Source: Algihabitans albus
GTDB taxonomy: Bacteria; Pseudomonadota; Alphaproteobacteria; Kiloniellales; DSM-21159
Assembly (NCBI RefSeq): GCF_003572205.1
Contig: NZ_QXNY01000002.1
Location: 310,001-374,000 of the forward strand
Direction: 5' to 3'
Length of the DNA stretch: 64,000 bases
The number at the start of each line of letters is the position of its first letter. Position 1 is the stretch's first letter. Of this stretch, positions 18,047-26,448 are shown piece after piece. The position numbers and the translations under genes are program-made. Below the pieces are notes generated by a model. The model searched no databases and was not told the DNA's origin. It saw only the letters and a program-made list of their open reading frames with translations.

Positions 18047-18136
18047 GGGTGTTCGGCAGGGTCACGGCGCTGTACGGGCGCAGTCCAGCCATCGAACACG
18101 CTGAAACCATTGACGTTCTGATAGAGCATTATTCTC

Positions 18137-18152
18137 CATAATATATATTATG
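18137..18152. repeat. AT-rich perfect 16-bp palindrome
   Basis: CATAATATATATTATG is its own reverse complement and sits in the only strongly AT-rich patch of this GC-rich area. It lies 73 bases beyond the TRAP permease stop and just upstream, on the minus strand, of a GGAG-preceded ATG at 18129 that opens the relic region. It might be an operator, a former promoter or a cruciform-prone junction. Confidence 0.5.
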
Positions 18153-18224
18153 CGATAAATACTACGTGGGATTCGGTCTATCCCCCTTGGGGTTCACATA
18201 CCCAAGCCGGCTTAGGCAAAGAGG

Positions 18225-20225
18225 CTAAAGAGGCTGTTCGTTGGGCAGACGCCGCGCCGCCAAGAAGTTCAAGCCCAGGATCGCCGCAGTGACGGCCACG
18301 CCCGCGATCTCGGCTGTCAGGTCCGGCCAGAACAACGCTATTGCAGCGCCCGCGAGCAGAAGGCGTTGCCAAAGCTGCAGCGGCGCGAAGAGATAGCTCT
18401 CGAGCGCGGCGGCGAAGGCGACGAGCGCCAGAATCGCGACCAGCCCGGTCCAAAGCAACAGCGGCAGCGGGCCGCCGAGGATGATGGCCTCGTTGTAGAC
18501 CATGAAAAGCGGAATCAGGTAGAGGCCCTTGGCGAACTTCCAGGCCTGAAAGGCCGTCGCCATGGGTTTCGATCCGGCGATGGCCGCGCCGGCGAAACCC
18601 GCTAGCGCCACGGGTGGCGTGACGTTCGAGTCCTGGCTGTACCAGAAGACAACCAGATGCGCGATCAGGATCGCCATGCCGAACTCTTCGGACAGCGCGG
18701 GCCCGACCAGGATCACCAGCACGATGTAGGCCGCCGTCACCGGCAACCCCATGCCGAGGATCAGGCTGGCGATCGCCACCAGCACCAGAGCCAGCAGCAG
18801 ATTGCCGCCCGAGAAGGCGATCATCATGGCCGAGAACTTGAGGCCCAGCCCGGTCAGGCCGACGACGCCGACGATGATGCCCGCGACCGCGCAGGCCAGC
18901 GACACGGCCACCGCGTTGCGCGCGCCCAGTTCGAGCGCTTGCAGCGTCAGCCGGACGCCTGACCCCAGCAGCGCCTGCAAGCCCGCCAGACTGGCCGCCT
19001 CTCCGTCTCGCGGACGCGTGACGAGGAAGTCCCAGAGCGCCCTGCCCGCCGCCGCCGCGATCACTGCGATGATGGCGTAGAAGCCGACGCGCAGCGGCGA
19101 ATAGCCGGAGATCAGCAGGCCGATCAGGGCTAGGAGCGGCACCAGGAAGTGCCAGCCGCCCGCCAGGACCTCGCGCACTCGCATCAGCTCCGAGGCAGGC
19201 AGGCCGCGCATCCCTTGCTTCACGGCCGCGAGGTGCACCAGCAGATAGACCGTGCCGAAATAGAGGAAGGCGGGAAAGATCGAGACGAGAACGATCTGGA
19301 GATAGGGAATCTGGGTGAACTCGCTCATGAGAAACGCGCCGGCCCCCATGAGCGGCGGCATGATCTGTCCGCCCGTCGAAGCCGCGGCCTCGACACCGCC
19401 GGCCTGCGCCGGGCGATAGCCCAGACGCTTCATCAGCGGGATGGTGAAGGCGCCGGTCGTCACCACGTTGGCGATGGCCGAACCCGAAATCGAGCCCATA
19501 CCGGCCGAAGCGATGACGGCGGCCTTGGCGGGGCCGCCGCGCTGGCGGCCGGTGGCGGCATAGGCGAGGTCGATGAAGAAGCGCCCCGCGCCGGTGACCT
19601 CCAGGAAGGCACCGAACAGCACGAACACGAAGACAAAGGTCGCGGCGACGCCCAGCGGCAGGCCGAAGATCCCCTCCGCCCCCAGGGTCATCTGGCTCGA
19701 CAGCCGATCGATGGAATAACCGCGATGGGCCAGGATGCCGGGCAGCCACTCGCCGAACCCGGGCAGCGCTCCGCGCTGGCCGGCCATGGCATAGAACAGC
19801 GCCGTGGCCCCGATCAGGGTCATCACCAGCCCGACGGCGCGGCGCGCAGCCTCGAGCACGACCAGCGTCGTGACGATCCCGATGATCACGTCGATCTGGC
19901 GGGGCACGATGGCGGTGGCGATGATGTCGATGTTGAGTGGCACCCATAGCCCCACCAGGATCCCACAGACGATCAACGGGCCGTCGATCAGCCAGCCCCC
20001 CAAGCCGCGCGCGCGGTAGAGCCCGGTGACCGGGAACATCAGGAAACAGAGCACCAGGATGAAGCCCAGGTGAATTGGGCGGAGGTAGAACAGGCCGATG
20101 GGCTGAATGCCGGCGCTATAGAGTTGGAACAGCGACAGCGCGATGCCGACCACCGCGACGATCCGCAAGATGAACCGCGGCTGCGCCGCCGTGGGGCGGA
20201 GTCCTTCGGAGCCTGCGTCGGTCAT
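18225..20225 (-). CDS. TRAP transporter fused permease (DctQM, TAXI type)
   Basis: Inner-membrane permease of a tripartite ATP-independent periplasmic transporter driven by an ion gradient. The 666 residues are highly hydrophobic throughout, with the small DctQ-like part in the N-terminal about 150 residues fused to the large DctM-like part. The conserved GSISGSAIANVVTTGAFTIP near 234-253 and VEAAASTGGQIMPPLMGAGAF near 273-293 are diagnostic of the 4TM-12TM fused form. It is the third gene of a TAXI cassette, 11 bases after DUF1850. TAXI systems usually import small carboxylates or amino acids such as glutamate; the substrate is not readable here. Confidence 0.93.
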   Translation of the reverse strand: MTDAGSEGLRPTAAQPRFILRIVAVVGIALSLFQLYSAGIQPIGLFYLRPIHLGFILVLCFLMFPVTGLYRARGLGGWLIDGPLIVCGILVGLWVPLNIDIIATAIVPRQIDVIIGIVTTLVVLEAARRAVGLVMTLIGATALFYAMAGQRGALPGFGEWLPGILAHRGYSIDRLSSQMTLGAEGIFGLPLGVAATFVFVFVLFGAFLEVTGAGRFFIDLAYAATGRQRGGPAKAAVIASAGMGSISGSAIANVVTTGAFTIPLMKRLGYRPAQAGGVEAAASTGGQIMPPLMGAGAFLMSEFTQIPYLQIVLVSIFPAFLYFGTVYLLVHLAAVKQGMRGLPASELMRVREVLAGGWHFLVPLLALIGLLISGYSPLRVGFYAIIAVIAAAAGRALWDFLVTRPRDGEAASLAGLQALLGSGVRLTLQALELGARNAVAVSLACAVAGIIVGVVGLTGLGLKFSAMMIAFSGGNLLLALVLVAIASLILGMGLPVTAAYIVLVILVGPALSEEFGMAILIAHLVVFWYSQDSNVTPPVALAGFAGAAIAGSKPMATAFQAWKFAKGLYLIPLFMVYNEAIILGGPLPLLLWTGLVAILALVAFAAALESYLFAPLQLWQRLLLAGAAIALFWPDLTAEIAGVAVTAAILGLNFLAARRLPNEQPL

Positions 20226-20236
20226 CGGGGCCTCGG

Positions 20237-20725
20237 CTACTCGGAGGTCAGCGCGAGGGTGACACGCGCGCGGGGCGCGGCACGGCTGAGCGAGACCTCG
20301 GCGCGCGCCGTACGGAGCCGGTGGTCGACCGCGGGTCCCCCGGGCCGCAGGATATAGGCATTGCCGGGGACCGGTTCGTCCAGCTCTTCGATCAGATAGC
20401 CCCCCTGCCCGTCGGAGCGCTGAACGCCCCGGCCCGGGATATGGCCCAGACCGGCGGCGAAATCGGGCTGGAGGCTTTTTACGAGCACCATCGCGCCGCC
20501 CCGATTTTCATAGCAGTCCTGAACTTCGAAGCCGTCGACCGAGTGGCGCCAGACCACGCACCAGCCGCTGCCCTCGGGCATCTCCAGCCGGGCGATCTCC
20601 GTCCCGTCTTGCAAGCGTGCCGTCAAGACGTCGGCCCTTGCACGTTCCGTCAGGGCGAGTGTGCCGGTCAGGCCGAGGGTAGCGGCTAGGGCGGCAGCTC
20701 CTGCCGCCGCCCCAAGCCGTGTCAC
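20237..20725 (-). CDS. DUF1850 protein of the TAXI-TRAP operon
   Basis: A 162-residue protein with an N-terminal hydrophobic segment (AAAGAAALAATLGLTGTLAL, about 6-25) that is a signal peptide or membrane anchor. The WCVVWRHSVDGFEVQDCYE motif and a late FAAGLGHIPGRG fit DUF1850. Genes of this family are regularly found between TAXI binding proteins and fused TRAP permeases, as here, suggesting an accessory role in uptake. Its start overlaps the binding-protein stop (ATGA). Function not established. Confidence 0.85.
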   Translation of the reverse strand: MTRLGAAAGAAALAATLGLTGTLALTERARADVLTARLQDGTEIARLEMPEGSGWCVVWRHSVDGFEVQDCYENRGGAMVLVKSLQPDFAAGLGHIPGRGVQRSDGQGGYLIEELDEPVPGNAYILRPGGPAVDHRLRTARAEVSLSRAAPRARVTLALTSE

Positions 20726-21681
20726 GGACGCAGCCGGTCCGGAATCTCGGTGCCGATCTCCTCGTAGTAGCGGATCGCGCCGGGATGCAGTGGGACCGGC
20801 GTCGCCGAAATGGTGAACTCGACCGTGGTCTGGTTCGCGGCCGGATGTACGGCTTGCAGCTGCTCGATGTTCTCGAACATCGCCTTGGTCGTGGCATAGG
20901 CCAGATCGTCCGACATCTCGGCGGATACCACGAGCACGTTGGGGATACCCAGTGTCGGCACGGCGTCGGCCAAGCCCTCGTAGGTGCCGCCTGGCAGATC
21001 GACCGAGGCCATCACCGCCGACTCCGCCTGCGCCGCCTCGCGCTCGGCATCGCTGAGCGGGAGAATGCGGATCGCATTGGTGGTCGCCAGGTTCAGGATC
21101 GAGCTGGTGGGAGCGCCGACCGACCAGAAACCGGCGTCGATGTCGCCGTTCCGCAGCGCGTCGGCCGTCTCGTTGAAGTTCAGCCGCTGCTCTTCGATAT
21201 CGTCGTAGGTGATGCCGTTGGCATTGAGGATCGTCTGGGCGTTGATCTCGGTGCCTGACCCTGGCGCGCCGACCGAGACGCGCTTGCCGGCCAGATCGGC
21301 CAGCGAGGTGATGCCGCTGTCCTCCAGCGTCACGATCTGAATCATGTTGGCATACATCGAGGCCAGCGCCCGGGTCATGGGAAGCTGGCTGCCCTCGAAG
21401 CGGCCGGTCCCGCTATAGCCCTGGAAGACCACGTCGGCGAGCGCAAGCGCGTAGTCGCTATCACCCGTTGCGATGAGACCCATGTTTTCGGCCGAAGCGC
21501 CGGTGACTTCCGCCACGGCGGCATAGCCGTCCACATGATTGTTGATCACCTCCGCCAGACCGCCGCCCATCGGGAAGTAGACACCGCCGGTGCCGCCGGT
21601 TGCGATCGAAAGCTGCTGTTGTGCCATCGCGGGCGTACCTGCAAGCAGGACGGTCGCGGCCAAAATCTTTGCGTACTTCAC
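20722..21681 (-). CDS. TAXI-family TRAP transporter solute-binding subunit
   Basis: Periplasmic receptor of the TRAP system. I start it at the GTG at 21681, because GGGAGG lies eight bases upstream and the protein then begins VKYAKILAATVLLAGTPAMA, a clean signal peptide. It then has 319 residues. The TAXI hallmark LSIATGGTGGVYFPMGGGLA follows directly, and GKRVSVGAPGSGTEINAQ lies near 120. It is the first gene of a three-gene operon with DUF1850 and the fused permease, divergent from the CmcJ/NvfI-family gene. Confidence 0.94.
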   Translation of the reverse strand: MKYAKILAATVLLAGTPAMAQQQLSIATGGTGGVYFPMGGGLAEVINNHVDGYAAVAEVTGASAENMGLIATGDSDYALALADVVFQGYSGTGRFEGSQLPMTRALASMYANMIQIVTLEDSGITSLADLAGKRVSVGAPGSGTEINAQTILNANGITYDDIEEQRLNFNETADALRNGDIDAGFWSVGAPTSSILNLATTNAIRILPLSDAEREAAQAESAVMASVDLPGGTYEGLADAVPTLGIPNVLVVSAEMSDDLAYATTKAMFENIEQLQAVHPAANQTTVEFTISATPVPLHPGAIRYYEEIGTEIPDRLRP

Positions 21682-21837
21682 TCTCGTAGCCTCCCAAAAG
21701 CTTGTTGTTGCGCCGGAACCTATCAACTGGCCCGGTCGCTGCCAAGCGGCGCGGCAAGGCCATGTCGCCGGGCCGCTGTTGCGGTCTGCCGGGATCGGAG
21801 GGTCGCGGAATTATCTGTTCTTAAAATTCACAAATCA

Positions 21838-21866
21838 TTGCATAGGAGTCGCTATTAATCTTTATG
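21838..21866 (+). promoter_or_regulatory. Candidate sigma-70 promoter for the oxygenase gene
   Basis: TTGCAT (21838-21843) and TTTATG (21861-21866) are separated by 17 bases in an AT-rich part of the 276-base divergent region. The match is moderate. It would give a leader of about 85 bases before the GTG start at 21958. Confidence 0.35.
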
Positions 21867-21957
21867 GGGAAAAATCCATTTCCGTTCAGACAGGGTTTAA
21901 CGACCGAGGCCGATATGACTCCGGCCGGGGTAGACGGGTCTTCCAGGAGAGATAGAC

Positions 21958-22830
21958 GTGATCAATCAGCCCCTTTCCTCCACGCAGCTCGAGACCGCTT
22001 CCATCGAGGCTTCGGGAGCTGTCGTCGGCTCTCTCAATTTCATTCGGCGTCAGGACAGCAAGCCGGTCATTCACAGCGCCGCGCTGACCGGCGATGTACC
22101 GCGCTTCTTCTTCGGGACCGAAGAACGTTCGGTGTCTCTGGCGGACATGCGGCCGCTCGCTCGGACACTGTCTCTGGATCGCCAAGGCTTCACGCTCCAG
22201 CGCCGCCCGACCGCCGTGACGGACTTCTACGACGATGCGGCGATTGCGGAGGTCTACATCCCGGAGATCGAGGCTTTGCTGCGGAATGAACTGGGCGCCG
22301 GCCGGGTGATCGTCTTCGACAGCACGCGGCGCTCCGACAGCCAGCTCGGCGCCGCAAACCCCGACGGCCGGCGCGGTCCGGCAACCAGGGTTCATGTCGA
22401 TTACACCATCACGAGCGGCCCGCAGCGGCTGCGCGATCTGCTCGGGGAGGCGGAAGCTCAACGTCTGCTCGGCAGCGACGTAAGGGTTGCCCAAGTCAAC
22501 GTTTGGCGCCCGATCCGCGGCCCCGTGCGGCGCTCTCCCCTCGCCCTTGCCGACGCCGCGACGATCCGGGCCGAGGATCTGATCGCCACAGACCAAGTCT
22601 TCCCCGAGCGGACGGGCGAAATCTACCATCTCGCCTACCATCCGGCGCAGCGCTGGTACTACGCGCCCGAGATGACGCCCGACGAGCTGTTGCTGATCAA
22701 GGGCTGGGACAGCCTGGATGATGGGCGTGCCCGCTTCACACCTCACAGTGCCGTGGTGCTCCAGGACGTGCCGAAGGATGCTCCGCCGCGCGAGAGCATC
22801 GAGGTGCGCACGCTGGTGGTGTTCGACTAG
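21958..22830 (+). CDS. CmcJ/NvfI-family putative Fe(II)/2-oxoglutarate oxygenase
   Basis: A 290-residue protein resembling the family of CmcJ (cephamycin C-7 methoxylation partner) and NvfI (fungal endoperoxide-forming oxygenase). The putative iron ligands are His146 and Asp148 in RVHVDYT, with a distal His near 224-228 or His263 in RARFTPHSAV. NVWRPIRGPV (181-190) and the C-terminal PPRESIEVRTL (276-286) are family hallmarks. AGGAGAG lies just upstream of the GTG start. Its 3' end coincides with a repeat element. It is divergent from the TAXI operon; substrate unknown, and no biosynthetic cluster surrounds it. Confidence 0.8.
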   Translation: MINQPLSSTQLETASIEASGAVVGSLNFIRRQDSKPVIHSAALTGDVPRFFFGTEERSVSLADMRPLARTLSLDRQGFTLQRRPTAVTDFYDDAAIAEVYIPEIEALLRNELGAGRVIVFDSTRRSDSQLGAANPDGRRGPATRVHVDYTITSGPQRLRDLLGEAEAQRLLGSDVRVAQVNVWRPIRGPVRRSPLALADAATIRAEDLIATDQVFPERTGEIYHLAYHPAQRWYYAPEMTPDELLLIKGWDSLDDGRARFTPHSAVVLQDVPKDAPPRESIEVRTLVVFD

Positions 22831-22857
22831 AGCAGGATCGCCCTCGAAACCTATTCT
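22827..22857. repeat. Extragenic repeat (CTAGAGCAGGATCGCCCT...CCTATTCT), short form
   Basis: The TAG stop of the oxygenase gene is part of CTAGAGCAGGATCGCCCT (22827-22844). The same 18 bases occur inverted at 46328-46345. Both copies are followed by CCTATTCT (here 22850-22857), but the copy at 46 kb has a hairpin core of about 40 bases in between that is missing here. Confidence 0.6.
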
Positions 22858-22870
22858 GGACCGGGTGACG

Positions 22871-24580
22871 TCAGACTCTGCCCTTGGCCGCTTCGGACGA
22901 ACTCGCCATCTCCGCCAGCACGCGGTGCAGGAACTGTACGGCGATCGACCCTTCCCCCACCGCGGAGGCGACCCGTTTGACCGAGTTGGCGCGGACATCG
23001 CCGACCGCGAAAACGCCCGGCTGGCTGGTTTCGAGAAGTTCGGGTCCACGCTCCAGCGGCCAGTCTTTCGTGACGGCGGGACCCGTGCAGACGAATCCCT
23101 TCTCGTCGAGCAAGACGCAGTCGCCGAGCCAGGCCGTGTTTGGGACGGCGCCGATCATCAGGAAGAGGTTCGAGATCTTGTGGCTCTGCGCTTCGCCGCT
23201 CTGGCGGTTCCGCCAGGCGATGGTCTCCAGGTAGCGGCTGCCGCTCAAGGCGGTGATTTCGGTGTGGCGGTGCAGGGTGATGCGCGGCGAAGAATCGATC
23301 CGGCCGACCAGATAGTCCGACATACTGGCGGCAAGATCGCCGCTGCGGATCAGCATGTGCACATGAGCCGCATGACGCGACAGGAAAACGGCGGCCTGAC
23401 CGGCGGAGTTGCCGCCGCCCACGACGACGACCTCTTCGCCGCCGCAGAGATCGGCCTCCAGCGCCGTGGCCGCATAGTGGATGCCGAAGCCCTCGTAGTC
23501 GCTCAGGTTGTCGAGATCGAGCGAGCGGTAGGTGGCGCCGGAGGCGATGACGACGGAGCGGGCGTTGAAACGCCCGCCGTCCTCGGTATTGATTGCATAG
23601 GGGTAGCTGCCGCAGTCGAGCGAGACCGCCCGGCGCGGGACCGAGATCACGGCTCCGAACTTCTGCGCCTGGACTTGAGCGCGGCCGGCCAGGGCCTGGC
23701 CCGAAATCCCGGTGGGGAACCCAAGATAGTTCTCGATCTTCGAGCTCGTGGCGGCTTGTCCGCCCGGCGCTTCGGCCTCCAGTACCAGGGTGCTGAGGCC
23801 CTCGGACGCTGCGTAGACCGCGGCGGCGAGACCCGAGGGTCCCCCACCCACCACCACGACGTCGCAGGCTTCCGACCCGTCGGGTTCCTCGAACAGCCCC
23901 AGCTGTTTCGCCAGATCCAGCGTTGAGGGATTCTCGAGGCCTTCGGTCAGGACGCCGAAGACGGCCGGCAGGCGGGTCTCATCCCAACCCCGCTCCTTCA
24001 TGAAGTTGGCGGCTTCCCCATCGCCCTCGGTATCGAGGCTGCGGACCGGATAGCCGTTCCGCCGCAAGAAGCGTTCCAGGCGCTGGGTATCACGACTGCG
24101 CCGCGGCCCGACCAAAACGACGCCGCCTTGGGTTTCCTGGATCAGGCCCATGCGCCGCAGGATGAGAGCCCGTGTCACGATTTCACCGATCTCGGGCTCT
24201 GCCGTCAGCAGACGCTTCAACTGGGCGCGGTTCAGCCTCAGGACTTCCCCGTCCTCCCCCATGCGTCCGCTGACCAGGATCTTGCGGTCGTTGAAGAGGT
24301 CGAGTTCGCCGGTGAAGTTCCGCTCCCCGTGAATCGTGATCACCTGCTCGTCACCGTGGGCAGGATCGACGATCTCGATGCAGCCCTTGAGGATGACGAA
24401 GCAGTCGACCCCCCGCTCGCCGCGCGTAAAGACGGCGTCGCCCTTGGCGAGAGTCTGTCGCGTGCCGAAGGGCTCGGCTCGGGCGATCTGGTCCTGCGTG
24501 AGCTTCGGAAAGATCTGTGCCTCGCGCTTGTAGGGGTCGCTCGTGTTCGCGGCAGGCTCGGCGGCGGACAGATCTGCCAT
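22871..24580 (-). CDS. Thioredoxin-reductase-like flavoprotein with N-terminal cyclic-nucleotide-binding domain
   Basis: A 569-residue soluble protein with three parts. A Crp-type cNMP-binding domain occupies about 30-150. A thioredoxin-like linker domain without a CxxC lies at about 155-235. A TrxR-type FAD/NAD(P)H module follows, with GGGPSGLAA near 247 and a second dinucleotide motif VVVVGGGNSAGQ near 388. Where TrxR has CATC this protein has AATA (in HYAATALEADL), so disulfide reductase chemistry is not expected. AAAGGAG precedes the ATG. Likely a signalling or diaphorase-like enzyme; substrate unknown. The gene is monocistronic and divergent from mazG. Confidence 0.87.
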   Translation of the reverse strand: MADLSAAEPAANTSDPYKREAQIFPKLTQDQIARAEPFGTRQTLAKGDAVFTRGERGVDCFVILKGCIEIVDPAHGDEQVITIHGERNFTGELDLFNDRKILVSGRMGEDGEVLRLNRAQLKRLLTAEPEIGEIVTRALILRRMGLIQETQGGVVLVGPRRSRDTQRLERFLRRNGYPVRSLDTEGDGEAANFMKERGWDETRLPAVFGVLTEGLENPSTLDLAKQLGLFEEPDGSEACDVVVVGGGPSGLAAAVYAASEGLSTLVLEAEAPGGQAATSSKIENYLGFPTGISGQALAGRAQVQAQKFGAVISVPRRAVSLDCGSYPYAINTEDGGRFNARSVVIASGATYRSLDLDNLSDYEGFGIHYAATALEADLCGGEEVVVVGGGNSAGQAAVFLSRHAAHVHMLIRSGDLAASMSDYLVGRIDSSPRITLHRHTEITALSGSRYLETIAWRNRQSGEAQSHKISNLFLMIGAVPNTAWLGDCVLLDEKGFVCTGPAVTKDWPLERGPELLETSQPGVFAVGDVRANSVKRVASAVGEGSIAVQFLHRVLAEMASSSEAAKGRV

Positions 24581-24761
24581 GTTTTCGCTCCTTTGGTTGA
24601 ATAAGCCCGAAGATCGTGTGCCGGACAGGCACCGTCAATGCCCGCGGTCGGACGCCGGCCGGGTGACGTCGCCGTTTGGGTCATGGTGCCGGTTGGTCAT
24701 ACCGGTTATGCCGCCTCCCCCATCTTGCCGGCGCGCCGGCAATTGCTAGACTGCAGCTCAG

Positions 24762-25640
24762 ATGCCCGATTCCAGACCACCCTCTCCGAGATCGACGTCC
24801 TCGATTCAGGCCTTGGAAAGCCTGGCGCCGATCGAGCGGCTGCTCGCCGTGATGGCGCGTCTTCGCGACCCCGACGGCGGCTGCCCTTGGGACCTGGAAC
24901 AGAGTTACGCGACCATCGCGCCCTACACCATCGAAGAGGCCTACGAGGTCGCCGATGCCATCGAGCGCGGCGACTTGAGCGACCTGAAGGACGAGTTGGG
25001 CGATCTGCTGCTGCAGGTGGTCTTCCATGCACAGATGGCCGCCGAGGAGAACGCCTTCGACTTCGCGGCGGTGGCCGAGGCCGTTGCGGAGAAGATGATC
25101 CGCCGCCACCCGCATGTCTTCGGGACGGCCGACGCCGAAGCAGCCGAGACCGTGATGGTCAATTGGGAGACGATCAAGGCGGCCGAGCGGGCCGCCAAGG
25201 CGCAGGACGGAAGCGTATCGGCCCTCGACGGCGTGGCCCGGGGACTGCCGGCCCTCCTGCGCGCGGTGAAGCTTCAGAAGCGTGCCGCGCGCGTCTCCTT
25301 CGATTGGGGCGCGGTCGCGCCGGTCATCGCCAAGATCGAAGAAGAACTGGAAGAGCTGAAGGTCGAAATGGCGCGAGAGCAGCCCCACCCTGAACGGCTG
25401 CAGGACGAACTGGGCGATTTGCTCTTCGCCGTGGTCAACCTGGCGCGGCATTTGAAGATCGATCCGGAAGCGGCTCTCCGGCATACCAACAACAAGTTCG
25501 AACGTCGCTTCCGCGCTCTCGAAGCCGAGTTGACGGCTGGAGGCGCCGACCTGGCCCAGGCCGGGCTGGAGGCGATGGAGGCTGCCTGGCAACGTGCCAA
25601 GGCCGCAGAAACCAAGAAGCAAGATGAGGAGGCCTCATGA
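24762..25640 (+). CDS. mazG: Nucleoside triphosphate pyrophosphohydrolase MazG
   Basis: All-alpha NTP pyrophosphatase that hydrolyses NTPs or non-canonical dNTPs to monophosphates and PPi. The 292-residue protein has two MazG repeats. The first contains GGCPWDLEQSYATIAPYTIE, then the metal-binding EEAYE and KDELGDLLLQVVFHAQM near 80-96. The second contains ELEELK and LQDELGDLLFAVVNLARHL near 210-228. It overlaps the following SDR gene by four bases (ATGA). Confidence 0.95.
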   Translation: MPDSRPPSPRSTSSIQALESLAPIERLLAVMARLRDPDGGCPWDLEQSYATIAPYTIEEAYEVADAIERGDLSDLKDELGDLLLQVVFHAQMAAEENAFDFAAVAEAVAEKMIRRHPHVFGTADAEAAETVMVNWETIKAAERAAKAQDGSVSALDGVARGLPALLRAVKLQKRAARVSFDWGAVAPVIAKIEEELEELKVEMAREQPHPERLQDELGDLLFAVVNLARHLKIDPEAALRHTNNKFERRFRALEAELTAGGADLAQAGLEAMEAAWQRAKAAETKKQDEEAS

Positions 25641-26413
25641 TCGCCGGCGTCGACCCCAGAAGCATGACCGTTTTCGTGACCGGTGCCACGGCCGGCTTCG
25701 GCGCCGCCTGCGCCCGCCGTTTCGCCTCTGCCGGGGCGAAGGTGATCGTGACGGGCCGTCGGGCCGAGCGGCTTCAGGCGCTGGCCGACGAACTCGGCGA
25801 GCGCGTCCATCCGCTGCCGCTCGACGTTCAGGACCGGGCGGCGGTGGAGGCGGCCGTCGCCAGTCTGCCCGCCGACTTCGCCGAGATCACGCTGCTGATC
25901 AACAACGCCGGCCTGGCTCTCGGGCTGGAAGCGGCCCAGGACGCGAATCTGGCCGACTGGGAGACGATGGTCGATACCAACATCAAGGGTCTGCTCTACT
26001 GCACCCGCGCCATCCTGCCGGGCATGGTCGCGCGCGGTGAGGGACATGTGATCAACGTCTCGTCGGTAGCCGGCAGCTACCCCTACCCTGGCGGCAACGT
26101 CTACGGTGCGACAAAGGCCTTCGTGACGCAGTTCTCGCTCAACCTTCGGGCCGATCTCTTGGGCAAGAAGGTGCGGGTGACCTGCATCGAGCCCGGTCTG
26201 TCGGAGACCGAATTCTCCGAAGTTCGCTTTAAGGGAGACGCCGAGAAGGCCCAGACGATTTATGAAGGCCTCAAGCCCATGGCGAGCGAGGACATCGCGG
26301 AGTGCATTTTCTTCGCCGCCACCCTGCCCCGGCACGTCAACGTCAACCGCCTGGAGATGATGCCGGTGGTGCAGGCCTTTGCGCCCCTCGCCGTGCATCG
26401 CAGCGGCAGCTAG
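25637..26413 (+). CDS. SDR-family oxidoreductase (YdfG-like)
   Basis: NAD(P)-dependent short-chain dehydrogenase of 258 residues. The cofactor motif is VTGATAGFGAACARRFASAG at about 14-33, with GRRAERL after strand 2 favouring NADP. NNAGLALG, VSSVAGSYPY and YGATK (catalytic Tyr and Lys) are all present. It resembles YdfG (3-hydroxy acid/serine dehydrogenase), but the substrate is not certain. The ATG at 25637 overlaps mazG; an internal ATG at 25664 would start right before the Rossmann strand. Its 3' end carries a local direct repeat. Confidence 0.92.
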   Translation: MIAGVDPRSMTVFVTGATAGFGAACARRFASAGAKVIVTGRRAERLQALADELGERVHPLPLDVQDRAAVEAAVASLPADFAEITLLINNAGLALGLEAAQDANLADWETMVDTNIKGLLYCTRAILPGMVARGEGHVINVSSVAGSYPYPGGNVYGATKAFVTQFSLNLRADLLGKKVRVTCIEPGLSETEFSEVRFKGDAEKAQTIYEGLKPMASEDIAECIFFAATLPRHVNVNRLEMMPVVQAFAPLAVHRSGS

Positions 26414-26441
26414 AGCATCTACGTGCATCGCAGCGGCGGCT
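26392..26441. repeat. Direct repeat across the SDR stop codon
   Basis: CGTGCATCGCAGCGGCAGCT (26392-26411) recurs with one mismatch at 26422-26441. The period is 30 bases, exactly ten codons. The second copy lies behind the TAG stop and would encode VHRSGG again, as though the tail of the gene had been duplicated. Confidence 0.75.
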
Positions 26442-26448
26442 GAAAAAA

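Noticed and set aside
18178-19947. Minus-strand frame of 589 codons inside the TRAP permease
   Set aside because: It is an out-of-frame R/G/H-rich shadow of the permease, which is hydrophobic in its own frame.
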